Source: Nitrospirota bacterium (lineage in GTDB: Bacteria; Nitrospirota; Leptospirillia; Leptospirillales; Leptospirillaceae). Taken from it: a DNA stretch of 64,000 bases. Location of the stretch: the NCBI GenBank assembly GCA_021785195.1, contig JAJYGC010000005.1:1-64000 (forward strand). The letters run 5' to 3'. Shown here piece by piece: positions 47,128 to 57,329 of this stretch; the stretch's first letter is position 1; every line of letters starts with the position of its first letter. The notes under the pieces are model-generated. The model had not been told where the DNA came from. It saw nothing but the letters and a program-made list of their open reading frames with translations, and made no database searches. Position numbers and translations under genes: made by a program.

Positions 47128-48330
47128 TCAACGGGACTCCATGAAGGTCTTTACGGTAATCGGGAGATCAAGGGGAAAAGGGAGTTTTTTGGCCAGATGG
47201 GGAAGGACGACCTTTTCGGCATTGTCCATGGAGCAGTCTCTCAGAAGAATCAGCCCCATTCCTTTTTCCCAATCGAAAAACAACGGGTCGGACAGACGAA
47301 TGACCTTCTTGATCTGCACCACTGAAGACTCCGAAACTCCCCAGATGGGCAAAGTAACGATTTCCCCCGGATCCTCCGGAAAGAGGATTGAAGCGATCGG
47401 GAAAAGTCCTTCCATGGAGTAGCCCATTCCGGACCAATACCGTGAAAACCTGAATGGAGGGGAAGAAAAGTTCGATCGGGCCAATTCAATCGAGTGGCAG
47501 GAATACCGGTCCAGGAATTCCTGGAAATGGTGCAGCCCATAAGCTTCCAGGCTTCGGTACTGGATATCGACTCGAAGTACCGGAAAAACCCCCCCCAGAA
47601 ACATGCTCGTCCGGAGAAAAAGATCGTGCTTGTCCCGGTAGGCTTGCACTTTCAGGGAATGGGGAAGGATTTCTTCTTCCAGCACGCGCCTGTTCCATTT
47701 TCCTTTTTTCTGGTCATAGACAAGGTGCTGCATCACTTTCTTGTCGGGTGTCCCTATGACGGTTGAACGGTAGAGAACGATCCCATCGGCAATCTCTTCT
47801 GGAACCATCCGTAGGGCTTCTCCTGTCAGCCTCTCGAGTTCCTCTTCCATAAACCACGAAGAAAGGCCATCCCACAGTTCTTCCCAGCAAATCCTGCCGT
47901 AGGCGGAGAAAGTGGTCTCGATCTCCTTTTTGCTGCGTCCCGGAACAAAGACGACATGCATTCCCCATGGGGAGCGGCGCAACAGGATGCCGATATGGGA
48001 AAATTCGGAACCGCCCGGATGGGAGAAGTCAAAGCTTGCAAAGAGCGTTTCAGGACACATCAGCGCTTTTTCCTGAAACTCAAGATATCGTGGACGCTCG
48101 GATGGAAGGACCACGGAATTCAGGAACAGGATCAAATCCTGGTAGGTTTTGTCGTGGTTTGCATCAGGCCAGATCCGGGTCTGATAACGGGAATAGAGCT
48201 CGAGATTGCCATTGTTTCGGAAAATCCCTTGGTAAACACCCAATGCCTCGATCAAGTGGCTAAATGCGCTCTTGTCCGGAAGCGGAGGGCTGAACAGCAC
48301 ATCAGGAACATGGATTTTCCAAAAAAGCAT
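47128..48330 (-). CDS. Hypothetical protein
   Basis: 400-aa ORF, no recognised motif. Confidence 0.6.
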   Translation of the reverse strand: MLFWKIHVPDVLFSPPLPDKSAFSHLIEALGVYQGIFRNNGNLELYSRYQTRIWPDANHDKTYQDLILFLNSVVLPSERPRYLEFQEKALMCPETLFASFDFSHPGGSEFSHIGILLRRSPWGMHVVFVPGRSKKEIETTFSAYGRICWEELWDGLSSWFMEEELERLTGEALRMVPEEIADGIVLYRSTVIGTPDKKVMQHLVYDQKKGKWNRRVLEEEILPHSLKVQAYRDKHDLFLRTSMFLGGVFPVLRVDIQYRSLEAYGLHHFQEFLDRYSCHSIELARSNFSSPPFRFSRYWSGMGYSMEGLFPIASILFPEDPGEIVTLPIWGVSESSVVQIKKVIRLSDPLFFDWEKGMGLILLRDCSMDNAEKVVLPHLAKKLPFPLDLPITVKTFMESR

Positions 48331-48909
48331 TGAACCCCACCTTTCCGGATTCTCCCGTTTTCCTCAAAGCGAAAAACCCCAGGCCCAAACCAGTCACTCC
48401 GCGTGAAGTCACACTGAAGAATGGAGTTTTTCCTGAAACCACGCTTCATGACAGGGATTCTATTCTTTTTGAATACCTCCATCAATTCCTTTCGGATATT
48501 TCCGCAACACACCCTTCTTCAGAATTCCCAGGGCTCTTGAGCCCTCCCCTTTGGGTTCGTTCCCTTTTTGAGCAACCCGCCAACATTGCAACTCTGCCTG
48601 AAGGCCACACACCTCAGCAATAAGGATTGGAAGCATTCAAATCGGACAATGTCCCCAAAAAGACATTCCCGCCCAATGCTTGGACAAAGGTTCCGGTGAG
48701 GCTGACCTGAATCGGAAAGAGGATTCCCATTCTGGAAAAAGACGCACCAATCTCTGGAATGGAAAAAAGGGAGGAATTGGAATTTTTTCAAAAAGAATCC
48801 CCACCAGAACGTTGGGGAAAGAGGAAATTCTTTATAGGGGGAAAACCTTGGTAGGGAGGGGGAAATCTCTGCCCCCCTCCGTCCGAGGTGACAACAAGCA
48901 GAAACAGTT

Positions 48910-49401
48910 CTATCTGGCGTGTTCACGCCTGAGAGAACTAAAGACCCCATCGACAAACTTCAGGGCGGCATCTTTTTCGATCCACATCTCCTTGGGCTGC
49001 TCTTCCTGTCCTTTAAGCCTTTCCTCAAGGATGGTATCGATGACGTTCCTCATCTCCTCCACAATCTCCGCCCGAAGCACTTCGGAATTGACTTCTTCAT
49101 TGCCTTCCACCGCCCTGTAACCTGGTTGCATATCCATCAGCGCCCTGAACCCATGTTCCATGGCATTCAAGGTTGCAATCCAAAGTTCCCGAGGCATCAA
49201 TTCTTTGGTCAGTCCTTCATACTCCTTTTCAAGGCCAACCAGAAGATCCCTGAAATGGTCCTTCATCGTATGCACCCTGGAAGTTCGCGAGGCCTCATCC
49301 CACAACTCAGGAACCGGGTCAACCAAGGCCGTCATACCGAGGTGAAACGCTTTTTCAAGTATGTGTGTTCTGTTTTTTTGAAGAGTATCCATGGAAATCA
49401 C
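48910..49401 (-). CDS. Hypothetical alpha-helical protein
   Basis: 163-aa ORF with charged helical composition. Confidence 0.6.
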   Translation of the reverse strand: MISMDTLQKNRTHILEKAFHLGMTALVDPVPELWDEASRTSRVHTMKDHFRDLLVGLEKEYEGLTKELMPRELWIATLNAMEHGFRALMDMQPGYRAVEGNEEVNSEVLRAEIVEEMRNVIDTILEERLKGQEEQPKEMWIEKDAALKFVDGVFSSLRREHAR

Positions 49402-49786
49402 CCACCCTTTCCGATCCGAGCCGTTTAAAGAGAATCAGTTCCCATTTGAGGCTTTCAGATTCTGATCACTCTCTTTGGTAACGGGCGCTTTCGATTCGGA
49501 AAAACATGAAAACTTAAAGAGGAAGACACTTTGGAAAAATCATGGAAGGTAGGTTGGAAAGAAAAACATGCGCTTTTTATTTCGAACCTTTTCAACGCCC
49601 ATTCGCTACACTGAACCCAGTATATCACAAATACAGAATTTAATGAACCCTTTCAACAGGCAGAACCCCGGTCTCACAAGACTGTTCTGGTATTCGCTGG
49701 ATGAATTGGGACGGGAACAAAGCCGCTCCTGAAACAGTCTTTGGGGAAAATACCGGGTCTTAAAAGGTCAAGGATTCAAAGATGGG

Positions 49787-49862
49787 TGGTGGCGGCGGAG
49801 GGACTCGAACCCCCGACCGAGTGATTATGATTCACCTGCTCTACCGTCTGAGCTACGCCGCC
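49787..49862 (-). tRNA. tRNA with CAT anticodon (elongator Met, or Ile2)
   Basis: Reverse complement GGCGGCGTAGCTCAGACGGTAGAGCAGGTGAATCATAATCACTCGGTCGGGGGTTCGAGTCCCTCCGCCGCCACCA. Confidence 0.93.
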
Positions 49863-49970
49863 AAAAGGCATTCGATGATAGTACAGAGAATCCGTTCCCA
49901 AAATCAATATCTCACAGCCTCCCCAGCGGAGAGCCCATTTGAATAAATCGGGTTTCAGGGGTTACCACCG

Positions 49971-52900
49971 CTAGAGATGGTATTCCTTCAGGACCGATTC
50001 CCCCATTGAAGTTCGGGCAAGCTCAAGCATGTGGGCATTATGGGTAAAAAACAGCACCTGGTTCTCCTGTGCTATTAAGGAAAGGGTTTTGAAAGCCGAT
50101 TGCGCACGCCTATTGTCCATATTGAGAAGAAGATCGTCCGCAATAAACGGAATTGGTTCATGTGTCGCGTTATATTCCTGTACAACGGCGAGACGCAGGG
50201 ATAGATAAAGCGGGTCCACCGTACCATCGCTGAGGGCTGTCACGTCAAGGCTCCCCCTGGTTGGGTGCTCCGCAATCAGAACGGGTTCGTCTTTTTCTCC
50301 GACATCCGCCCGGAGCCCGCTATAGGCTCCATCTGTCAGCTCGGCAAACAAGCTTTTCGCCCGAAACAGGACAGGACCCTGGTTTCTTTCCCGATAAACT
50401 TCGACTGCCCGCCTCAAAAGAATTTCCTGGATCGCGAGATCCGAATATTCATGGACAAGATTCCCGATTTCTGCCTCCACAATGGCGGAATCCTGAAGAT
50501 AATCGGCAGCCTGGTCCTGTGACAGAAGCCGCTCGAACTCGATGGAGAGCGATGTCCACTTCGACACAATCTGTTCAATTTGTGTGTCTATCGTTCCCAG
50601 ACTGTCTTTCAGCAGGGATATATCCCCTTGCAGATGGTCTCCTTCCATCCCGTTGCATTCCCGAAAAAGTGTCTCCAGATCAAGACCTGACCCGTCCCTT
50701 AGTATGTGGAGTTCGAGCATTTGTCGATCACGAAGTGCCTGCGCCTTTGCGATGGACCTCTGTTCGATTTCTTCAAGCTTTGAGGGGTCCGGACAACGGG
50801 CTTGCTCTGCCAGTCTGGACAATGTGCTTTGGCTGCGCAGGATTTTTTCTGAGGCATCTTCCTCTTTTCGACATAAAACCTTTATCTGTTCCTGCAATTC
50901 ATCCAAAAGGGTCCGCCCGGACAAGGAGGCCTCAAGGTTCATTCTGAGCCGGCCCAACAGCTCGATCAGGTCAGAATCACAAGAATCGGGAACCAGAAAA
51001 TCCAGAGACCTGATGCTCTGTTCAAAACGTGCAAGGTCATCTTGCATCGTATCGATTCTGTGGGTCAGGTCCTCGATCTGACTTTTCAAGGCATTCAGGT
51101 TGTTCATGGTCTCGAGAATGACCGACACCGATTCGATACTGCGCTCCGGAGTCAGCCCAATCTCCTTGAGGGAGGCCCCCCAGTTTGACCTCCAAGAATC
51201 CAGACGGCTTTCAAGAGCCGACATTGCCTGTTCGGCCTGGTCCTTGTTTTTTCTCAGGGAGCGAATCATCCCATCAAGCCTTTCGTACCGGGCTTTCTCT
51301 TGTGCCGACTCCAGCAGGACCGCTCCCGCTTTATCCCGAAGACGGTCGGCATCCCCTTCGGCCGGTTCCTTGAGGAATCCTTTCAGGGCGTCGGCCAGCA
51401 TTGCACCCGTCGACCTCTCCTTTTCCTTTAGGAGAAGCAATTCCTGCCGCTCTTCCGCAACTTTCATGTCTTCTGCCAGTGCGTCTTCCCGGCGCTTCAA
51501 CCACCCGAGCATTTCGTTCGGGAGTGCCTTCAAGGAGAAATTCGCGGGCCAAAGCCCTTCCCATTCGAACAGAATTCCTGCTCGTCGGACCTTCAGTTTT
51601 TCCAGGTCGTCAGAAATCGCACTCTTTTTTTGATGAAGATCTTTCCGGCGGTGATCGAGCAGGGAAAGCTCTGTGGACTCTTTCGCATGATCCCGCAGGA
51701 GATCGGCGACTTGATCGGCTTGAATGATCTTTTTCTCGTAGACAGATGCGATCTGACCGTCGGGGGCAAATGACTTCGCGCGCTCGTCCAGACCAGACTG
51801 GCGATCGATAAAGATTCCTCGGATTACCGACCATCCCTCGGCCCTTTCCTGACGGACAAGATGCAGATCCGCTTCAGTGGGAAAGGAAGCGGTGAGCTTG
51901 AGTGCGGCAATTTTTTGCTCACAATCCGCAATTTCGTCACTAAGCCGACCCAATCTGGCGGAGAGTTCGGCACTCTTCGAATCAAGATCCTGCAACAAAT
52001 CCCTGAAACGTCCCACCGTCTCAACGGAGGGAATCACCATTTCCCGAAGAACAGAGGGCGACCCGCCCGGAATTCCAAGGCCTTTGATCGTTTCAGAAAG
52101 AACATTGTCCCTATGGGCCAGACTTCTGGTTCTTCTGGAGATTTCAGTGGAGATCTCTCCGAGCCTGTCCCAAGCCCCAATGGCCCGGGAGAGTTCCCCC
52201 GTATCCGGTGGAATGGGAGTGGCTGACAATTGCAGTTCCGATTCCTCCAGATCCCGGATGGCCCGTGAAAGATTTTCGAGAACGGTGTCCCGTTGAACCA
52301 TGAGCTTTCTCCCGACATCAGCCAGAACCGAAACTTCCTTGCGCTTCAGGGCTGAGGGCAGGAACCCGGACAGATTTTCCGGATTTCCCTCAAGGTCCGC
52401 TTCCTTCAACAAAATGCGGGCATTCCGGTAGAGTTCCTCTCTTTGGACTCCGCGTTTGGGCAGATCATTCCTTGTTTTTTCGATCACGGCCCGTTGTTCG
52501 GACAAGGATTCAATCTCTGTCCTATACTCAAGAAGGCGGTCATCAATCTTGATCCCCCTGATGGAGGATTCCAGTTCCTGAATTTTGGATCTTAAGGTAA
52601 TCCGGTCTGCCTCCGCCATCCTGAGATCCAATTGGGCCAGAATGCGTTGCTGTGTGACTTCGGGAGGAAGTATCGGCACATCATTCAAATCCTGAATCCT
52701 GATCGACAATGCCTCGTACTCGGCTTTCAACGGAAGGTTCTTGGAGATCCGTTCCATCTGACGGAGTCTGGCTTCCGAGGACTTCTTCTCCTCCCGCGAA
52801 CGACGAAGAGACTCCTCGATCTCTTCGATCTGCTTCTGGCATTTCCTATACTCGGCAGGGGATACCATACTGCGTCTGGACTCCCGACGAAGGTTCCCCA

Positions 52901-53462
52901 ATTTTCCGATCAGTAGGTTTAGTTTTGGCTTGGAGCCACCGGGAAGGAAAAGGTCGGAACGCTCTTTTTTTAATCCCTCCAGAATCGATTTCAGGCCGAC
53001 AATCCCCGATCCGGCTTCGACCAGACTGAAGCCGAGTGATCCTCCTTCAGTCAGAAGGGCTTTGGCATGCAGATGCAGACGGAGGTGATTGAGTGCAAAA
53101 ACCCTTTCGAACGTCTCCTGAGAAATCCCCCCCAGAAACCGATTGACGGCATTCTCATCCATCGGGGTACCATCCGGGCAGAAGAGTGGGTTCTTCCCCC
53201 GACGCTTTCGGGTGAAGGAAAGCCTCCTGCCATCCGCTGCCACAAGATCGATGCCAATGGAAATATCCTTCGCATCGTGCCTGAACCCGTCAACCACCTC
53301 ATGGGGATAACCGAACAATACGCTGGAGAGGGCTCTAAGCGTCGTACTTTTCCCGGCTTCATTATCACCGTAAATCAGGTGGAATCCTGGTGTGTGGCCA
53401 AAGTCGAAATGGTGCTCAGAAAAGTGGCCGTAGGCATGAAGATAAAGACCTTCGATCCGCAT
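49971..53462 (-). CDS. YhaN/SbcC-like AAA coiled-coil ATPase
   Basis: MRIEGLYLHAYGHF...LIYGDNEAGKSTTLRALSSVLFG; C-terminal ALSDGTVDPLYLSLRLA signature and FIADDLLLNMD Walker B; start reassigned to overlap the SbcD stop. Confidence 0.9.
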   Translation of the reverse strand: MRIEGLYLHAYGHFSEHHFDFGHTPGFHLIYGDNEAGKSTTLRALSSVLFGYPHEVVDGFRHDAKDISIGIDLVAADGRRLSFTRKRRGKNPLFCPDGTPMDENAVNRFLGGISQETFERVFALNHLRLHLHAKALLTEGGSLGFSLVEAGSGIVGLKSILEGLKKERSDLFLPGGSKPKLNLLIGKLGNLRRESRRSMVSPAEYRKCQKQIEEIEESLRRSREEKKSSEARLRQMERISKNLPLKAEYEALSIRIQDLNDVPILPPEVTQQRILAQLDLRMAEADRITLRSKIQELESSIRGIKIDDRLLEYRTEIESLSEQRAVIEKTRNDLPKRGVQREELYRNARILLKEADLEGNPENLSGFLPSALKRKEVSVLADVGRKLMVQRDTVLENLSRAIRDLEESELQLSATPIPPDTGELSRAIGAWDRLGEISTEISRRTRSLAHRDNVLSETIKGLGIPGGSPSVLREMVIPSVETVGRFRDLLQDLDSKSAELSARLGRLSDEIADCEQKIAALKLTASFPTEADLHLVRQERAEGWSVIRGIFIDRQSGLDERAKSFAPDGQIASVYEKKIIQADQVADLLRDHAKESTELSLLDHRRKDLHQKKSAISDDLEKLKVRRAGILFEWEGLWPANFSLKALPNEMLGWLKRREDALAEDMKVAEERQELLLLKEKERSTGAMLADALKGFLKEPAEGDADRLRDKAGAVLLESAQEKARYERLDGMIRSLRKNKDQAEQAMSALESRLDSWRSNWGASLKEIGLTPERSIESVSVILETMNNLNALKSQIEDLTHRIDTMQDDLARFEQSIRSLDFLVPDSCDSDLIELLGRLRMNLEASLSGRTLLDELQEQIKVLCRKEEDASEKILRSQSTLSRLAEQARCPDPSKLEEIEQRSIAKAQALRDRQMLELHILRDGSGLDLETLFRECNGMEGDHLQGDISLLKDSLGTIDTQIEQIVSKWTSLSIEFERLLSQDQAADYLQDSAIVEAEIGNLVHEYSDLAIQEILLRRAVEVYRERNQGPVLFRAKSLFAELTDGAYSGLRADVGEKDEPVLIAEHPTRGSLDVTALSDGTVDPLYLSLRLAVVQEYNATHEPIPFIADDLLLNMDNRRAQSAFKTLSLIAQENQVLFFTHNAHMLELARTSMGESVLKEYHL

Positions 53463-54727
53463 CAAGAATCCTTTTCGCCGGACAAACGCAAGAGCAGGCT
53501 CGGCTCCAGTCGGCCAAAGGTCTCCTTCACCCATTGAACCCCGTCTTGAGGGTCAATTCCAGCCAGTCCCTTAAGATCTTCCGGCAGCTTTCCGCGCAAG
53601 GGTTCGAGCTCAGCTTTCAGCAAAGCCAAAACCCCCTCATCCTCCTCGAGCAGCTCCCTCATGATCCGGAACAGCTCCCCCGCTGCCTCGCCCTGGTCTG
53701 ATTCGTTCTCCGCTTTCACAGCGGTGGTGTAGTCTTTGACTTTTTCTAGCCAGAGATCATCTCCTCCAATCTCTCCGGCAAGTTCGAGAATTCCCTGACG
53801 AAGTCGAAGAGGCCTATTTTCAATGGTATTGTGAAGCAAAGTCGGGCCGTTGAGGTTAACCCGGAAAGCACATGGTCTCCCGTCAGATTCCCTGAGGAGC
53901 TTGGTAAATTCGAATCGAATCTTGTCCATTAATCCGATTTCGCTGGAAACCCCCGCAAGATCGATCTGGATCTGAGACCAACGGATCACATCAAGGGGGA
54001 TTGATTCGACATGCAGCACCTGGGCATTTTCGACAGTGACAAGCACACACCCCTTGGGCCCGGTTTCCCGGGAGTGCCGTCCCTGCAAATTTCCCGGATA
54101 GACAACCCATGGGTCCCGGGAGAGGACCGAAGCTTTATGAACATGTCCGAGCGCCCAATAATCATATCCCCTTGTTGTCAGGTCCTCGATCTTGCAGGGT
54201 GAATAGACAGCATGATCCGGGCTCCCGGAGAGAGATGTGTGAAGGACACCGATATTGAAATACCCTGGAACGGGTGATGGGTAAGAGAGAGCAAGATTTT
54301 CCGTGACGGGCCCTGGTGAGAAACTTTGTCCATGAACGGCCACCTTGATGGGCAAATCGTCAAAGAGAATGGTTTCGGGATGCCGTTCGCTCAAAACCCT
54401 GGTATTGGAAGGAAGGTCGAGCGCACTGGTAATCTTGTTGTCCGCATCGTGATTTCCCTTTTTGATGATGACGCGAATCCCCTTGGCGTGAAGACGGGAA
54501 AGCTGTGTCCGGAAAAAGACAGCCACCTGCATGTTCGGATAGTCATGGTCATAAAGATCTCCCGCAAGAATCAAGAACGCCGCCTCTTGCTCAATGCAAA
54601 AATCGACCAGTCGTTCAAAGGCGTCACGGGTCGCTCGCCTTAAACGATCGATCTGGCTCCCTTCTTCAAAGGATAGTTCTCGAAGAGGGCTATCCAGATG
54701 AATATCGGCTGCGTGCACGAATTTCAA
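53462..54727 (-). CDS. YhaO/SbcD-like DNA repair exonuclease
   Basis: FVHAADIHLDSPL, ILAGDLYDHDYPN, IKKGNHDADN, ALGHVHKA metallophosphoesterase motifs. Confidence 0.93.
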   Translation of the reverse strand: MKFVHAADIHLDSPLRELSFEEGSQIDRLRRATRDAFERLVDFCIEQEAAFLILAGDLYDHDYPNMQVAVFFRTQLSRLHAKGIRVIIKKGNHDADNKITSALDLPSNTRVLSERHPETILFDDLPIKVAVHGQSFSPGPVTENLALSYPSPVPGYFNIGVLHTSLSGSPDHAVYSPCKIEDLTTRGYDYWALGHVHKASVLSRDPWVVYPGNLQGRHSRETGPKGCVLVTVENAQVLHVESIPLDVIRWSQIQIDLAGVSSEIGLMDKIRFEFTKLLRESDGRPCAFRVNLNGPTLLHNTIENRPLRLRQGILELAGEIGGDDLWLEKVKDYTTAVKAENESDQGEAAGELFRIMRELLEEDEGVLALLKAELEPLRGKLPEDLKGLAGIDPQDGVQWVKETFGRLEPSLLLRLSGEKDS

Positions 54728-55023
54728 GGGTTCCCCCCAATCAGATCAGCTCATTGATCTTGAATCATATTGATCCATATTTCAGATTTCAGACAAACCT
54801 AATTGCCAGAAATTCTATCAATTATGAAGTCAGGGAGCCAGAATCTCTGCGGGGTTCATCAAAAAGGAAACAATAGGGCCAAATCAGTATTGACTGGAGT
54901 GTCGGTCTTGACGGAGCCGGTTCATTTTTTCCCGGGCAAGGCGAAGCTTGGATTCTTCGCGGGCATGTCATTCAGTCAAGAAACTTGAAGAAAAGGTCAA
55001 TGCAATCCGAATGACCGAAAAGG

Positions 55024-55278
55024 CTATCTCGAAAGGGGGGGTTTTGAGGTCGTTTCTGACTTGGATTTGGGATCAACCTGAACAGAAGGGTCTTCTCCGT
55101 CTTCCCCTTTAAAGGATTTCCTGAAATTGGAGATGGCCTTTCCCATTCCGGAACCGATTTCCGGAAGTCTGCGTCCCCCAAACAATAGAAGGGCAATGCC
55201 AAGGATCACCAGTAAATGAACAGGCTCAAACAATCCGGAAAGCATTTTCACCTCCTGCTGGGGACTAGAAACATTCAT
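55024..55278 (-). CDS. tatA: TatA/E-type twin-arginine translocase subunit
   Basis: GLFEPVHLLVILGIALLLFGGRRLPEIGSGMGKAISNFRKSFKGE. Confidence 0.92.
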   Translation of the reverse strand: MNVSSPQQEVKMLSGLFEPVHLLVILGIALLLFGGRRLPEIGSGMGKAISNFRKSFKGEDGEDPSVQVDPKSKSETTSKPPLSR

Positions 55279-55332
55279 TCCAATGATGACGGTGATTCAT
55301 CATAACATGAAATCCCATTTTTAGGTCATGAC

Positions 55333-55363
55333 AAAAAAAGGGGGGATGCCAAAGCACCCCCCC
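55333..55363 (-). terminator. Rho-independent terminator of the ccoN-like gene
   Basis: Reverse strand GGGGGGGTGC-tttg-GCATCCCCCC then TTTTTTT. Confidence 0.9.
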
Positions 55364-55387
55364 TTCATGAAACAGTCTCTGAATCAA

Positions 55388-56788
55388 CTACCGTGCTGTT
55401 GCACCTTCCGTAACCGGAGAAGTGGAAACGGTCGACGGGGATGTAGCCGTTCGGTACGCATTGTAGAGGAATATCCACTGACCGGTAATGATCAGGAATC
55501 CGCCCCAGGAACGCGCAACCATGTACGGGTGCGTTGCCACCACGGAATCAATGTAGGGCACTTCATAGACCTTCGCGGCAGCCTGAATCAATCCCGCTGC
55601 AGTCAAGCTGGTCCAGAAGATCACAAACCCGATTGAAGTCAGCCAATAATGCCACAGCTCAAGAGTCGGGTTGAACTTCTTCCGGAGAAGACGTTCGATA
55701 CCATAGTAGGTACCGCCAATTTCGACGAAGGTAGAAAATCCGAGAATCCCAAGGTGAGCATGAGCCACTACCCAGTGGGTCCCGTGAATATACCAGTTGA
55801 TCGCACGGGTCTGCTGGAATCCACCCTGAAAGTTCAAGGGGATAGCAAACAAGGTTCCCGTAGCCACCCAACGAAGTGGGGGAACTTCAACAAACAGCCG
55901 CCATTTTCCATACATGGTCAGCAAGGCATTTGCCAAGAAGGCCATTGAAGGAACAAGAATCAACACCCCGGACACCGAAGCAAAGGACTTCAGCCACTCC
56001 GGAATCGGAGCTCCCATCAGGTGATGGGCACCTGGTGTGGAATAAAAGGCAAAATTCGACCAGAAATTCAGATGTGCAAGCTTATGGCTGTACAGCGGGT
56101 TCCCTGTCAACTTGGGAATCATGTAGTAGGCCACAGCCATCGACATTGGCGTAATCCAAAGACCAAACAGGTTATGTCCTGACCACCAGGTAAGGAGGGC
56201 CTCATTCAACCCGGTGACATGGAACACTTCCACCGACTGTGACAAGGAGAAGGTCGTCGGGAGATAAAGGAGGCACCCCATGAAGAACCAGAGTGTCGGG
56301 TAGATCCCTTTCACCTTCCGGTTCAGTACAGTCATGTAGAGATTGAGTGCGAGCGGAGCAAGAATGAATGACAGGACGTAAACGTCGATGGGCCAGATGA
56401 AATCGGAATACTCACGCCCGGACTCAAATCCCAGATCAAGAGACACATCGGCAACAAAACCGCCGAGGTTCCACATCCAAACATTAAAGAGACCAAGCTT
56501 TTCGCTCCAGAGCTTGGTTCCGCAGAGCAACGGGGTCATATAGAGAACCGCAGCTCCGAATGCCATTGAGATCCACATGAAAGCAACTGTCATCACATGC
56601 ACAGGGCGAATGTGGCCAAAGTTAAGGTACGGAGTTCCACTCAAAATGTCAGGATACGCGAGCTTTAGCGATGTCACGAATCCTAAAGTCGTTCCTATCG
56701 CCAACCACAGGATTGACGAAAAAAACATGGTTTTCGACGCAGTCCCATCAGGAACCGTCCGTTTCAACATAAGATACTCCCCTTTCAT
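55388..56788 (-). CDS. cbb3-type cytochrome c oxidase subunit I (CcoN-like)
   Basis: NFGHIRPVHVMTVAFMW, TWWSGHNLFGLWITPMSMAVAYYMIPK, GTHWVVAHAHLGILGF; TM-rich. Confidence 0.88.
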   Translation of the reverse strand: MKGEYLMLKRTVPDGTASKTMFFSSILWLAIGTTLGFVTSLKLAYPDILSGTPYLNFGHIRPVHVMTVAFMWISMAFGAAVLYMTPLLCGTKLWSEKLGLFNVWMWNLGGFVADVSLDLGFESGREYSDFIWPIDVYVLSFILAPLALNLYMTVLNRKVKGIYPTLWFFMGCLLYLPTTFSLSQSVEVFHVTGLNEALLTWWSGHNLFGLWITPMSMAVAYYMIPKLTGNPLYSHKLAHLNFWSNFAFYSTPGAHHLMGAPIPEWLKSFASVSGVLILVPSMAFLANALLTMYGKWRLFVEVPPLRWVATGTLFAIPLNFQGGFQQTRAINWYIHGTHWVVAHAHLGILGFSTFVEIGGTYYGIERLLRKKFNPTLELWHYWLTSIGFVIFWTSLTAAGLIQAAAKVYEVPYIDSVVATHPYMVARSWGGFLIITGQWIFLYNAYRTATSPSTVSTSPVTEGATAR

Positions 56789-57329
56789 TAACCTACCGGT
56801 GGTATCTCACCCACAGTTCCAAGCAGTCCCTCCAGGGGACTCCAGCTAAGTGCCCAGGAAGTGATTACTCAGAAAAAGGGGCTCCGTCATCCGAGCTCCA
56901 GCGGGAGAACCCCTCACCACCGAACTGGATGACATGCTTGCCCCGGACAGGATCTCCGGGACCAAACCAATATTGAAAGGTATCTATATACAATGCTTCA
57001 ACACTGTCAATACCATGCCCGAATGAAGAATGGTCACTGCCCATTCCTACCCGCATGCATGGCCGTTTTACTAATGGGGGATCCGACGGGGCAATGCTAT
57101 CAATTGGAAAATACCTTGTCAAGCGAAATCCCTTAATCATTTTTAGGTCCAAAAAACATCTTCGGGGAGGCTTGCTAAAGGATTGATGGCCCATGAATAA
57201 AATCTTCCGAGAGAATAATTGATTCCACGATCGGGAACGCCATGATTTTTATTGAGGACCCATCCGTTGTACTCTACACTTTAGTGAACATCCGGTCCCA
57301 TTCGATACAAACATCAAGGGAGCCTCATT

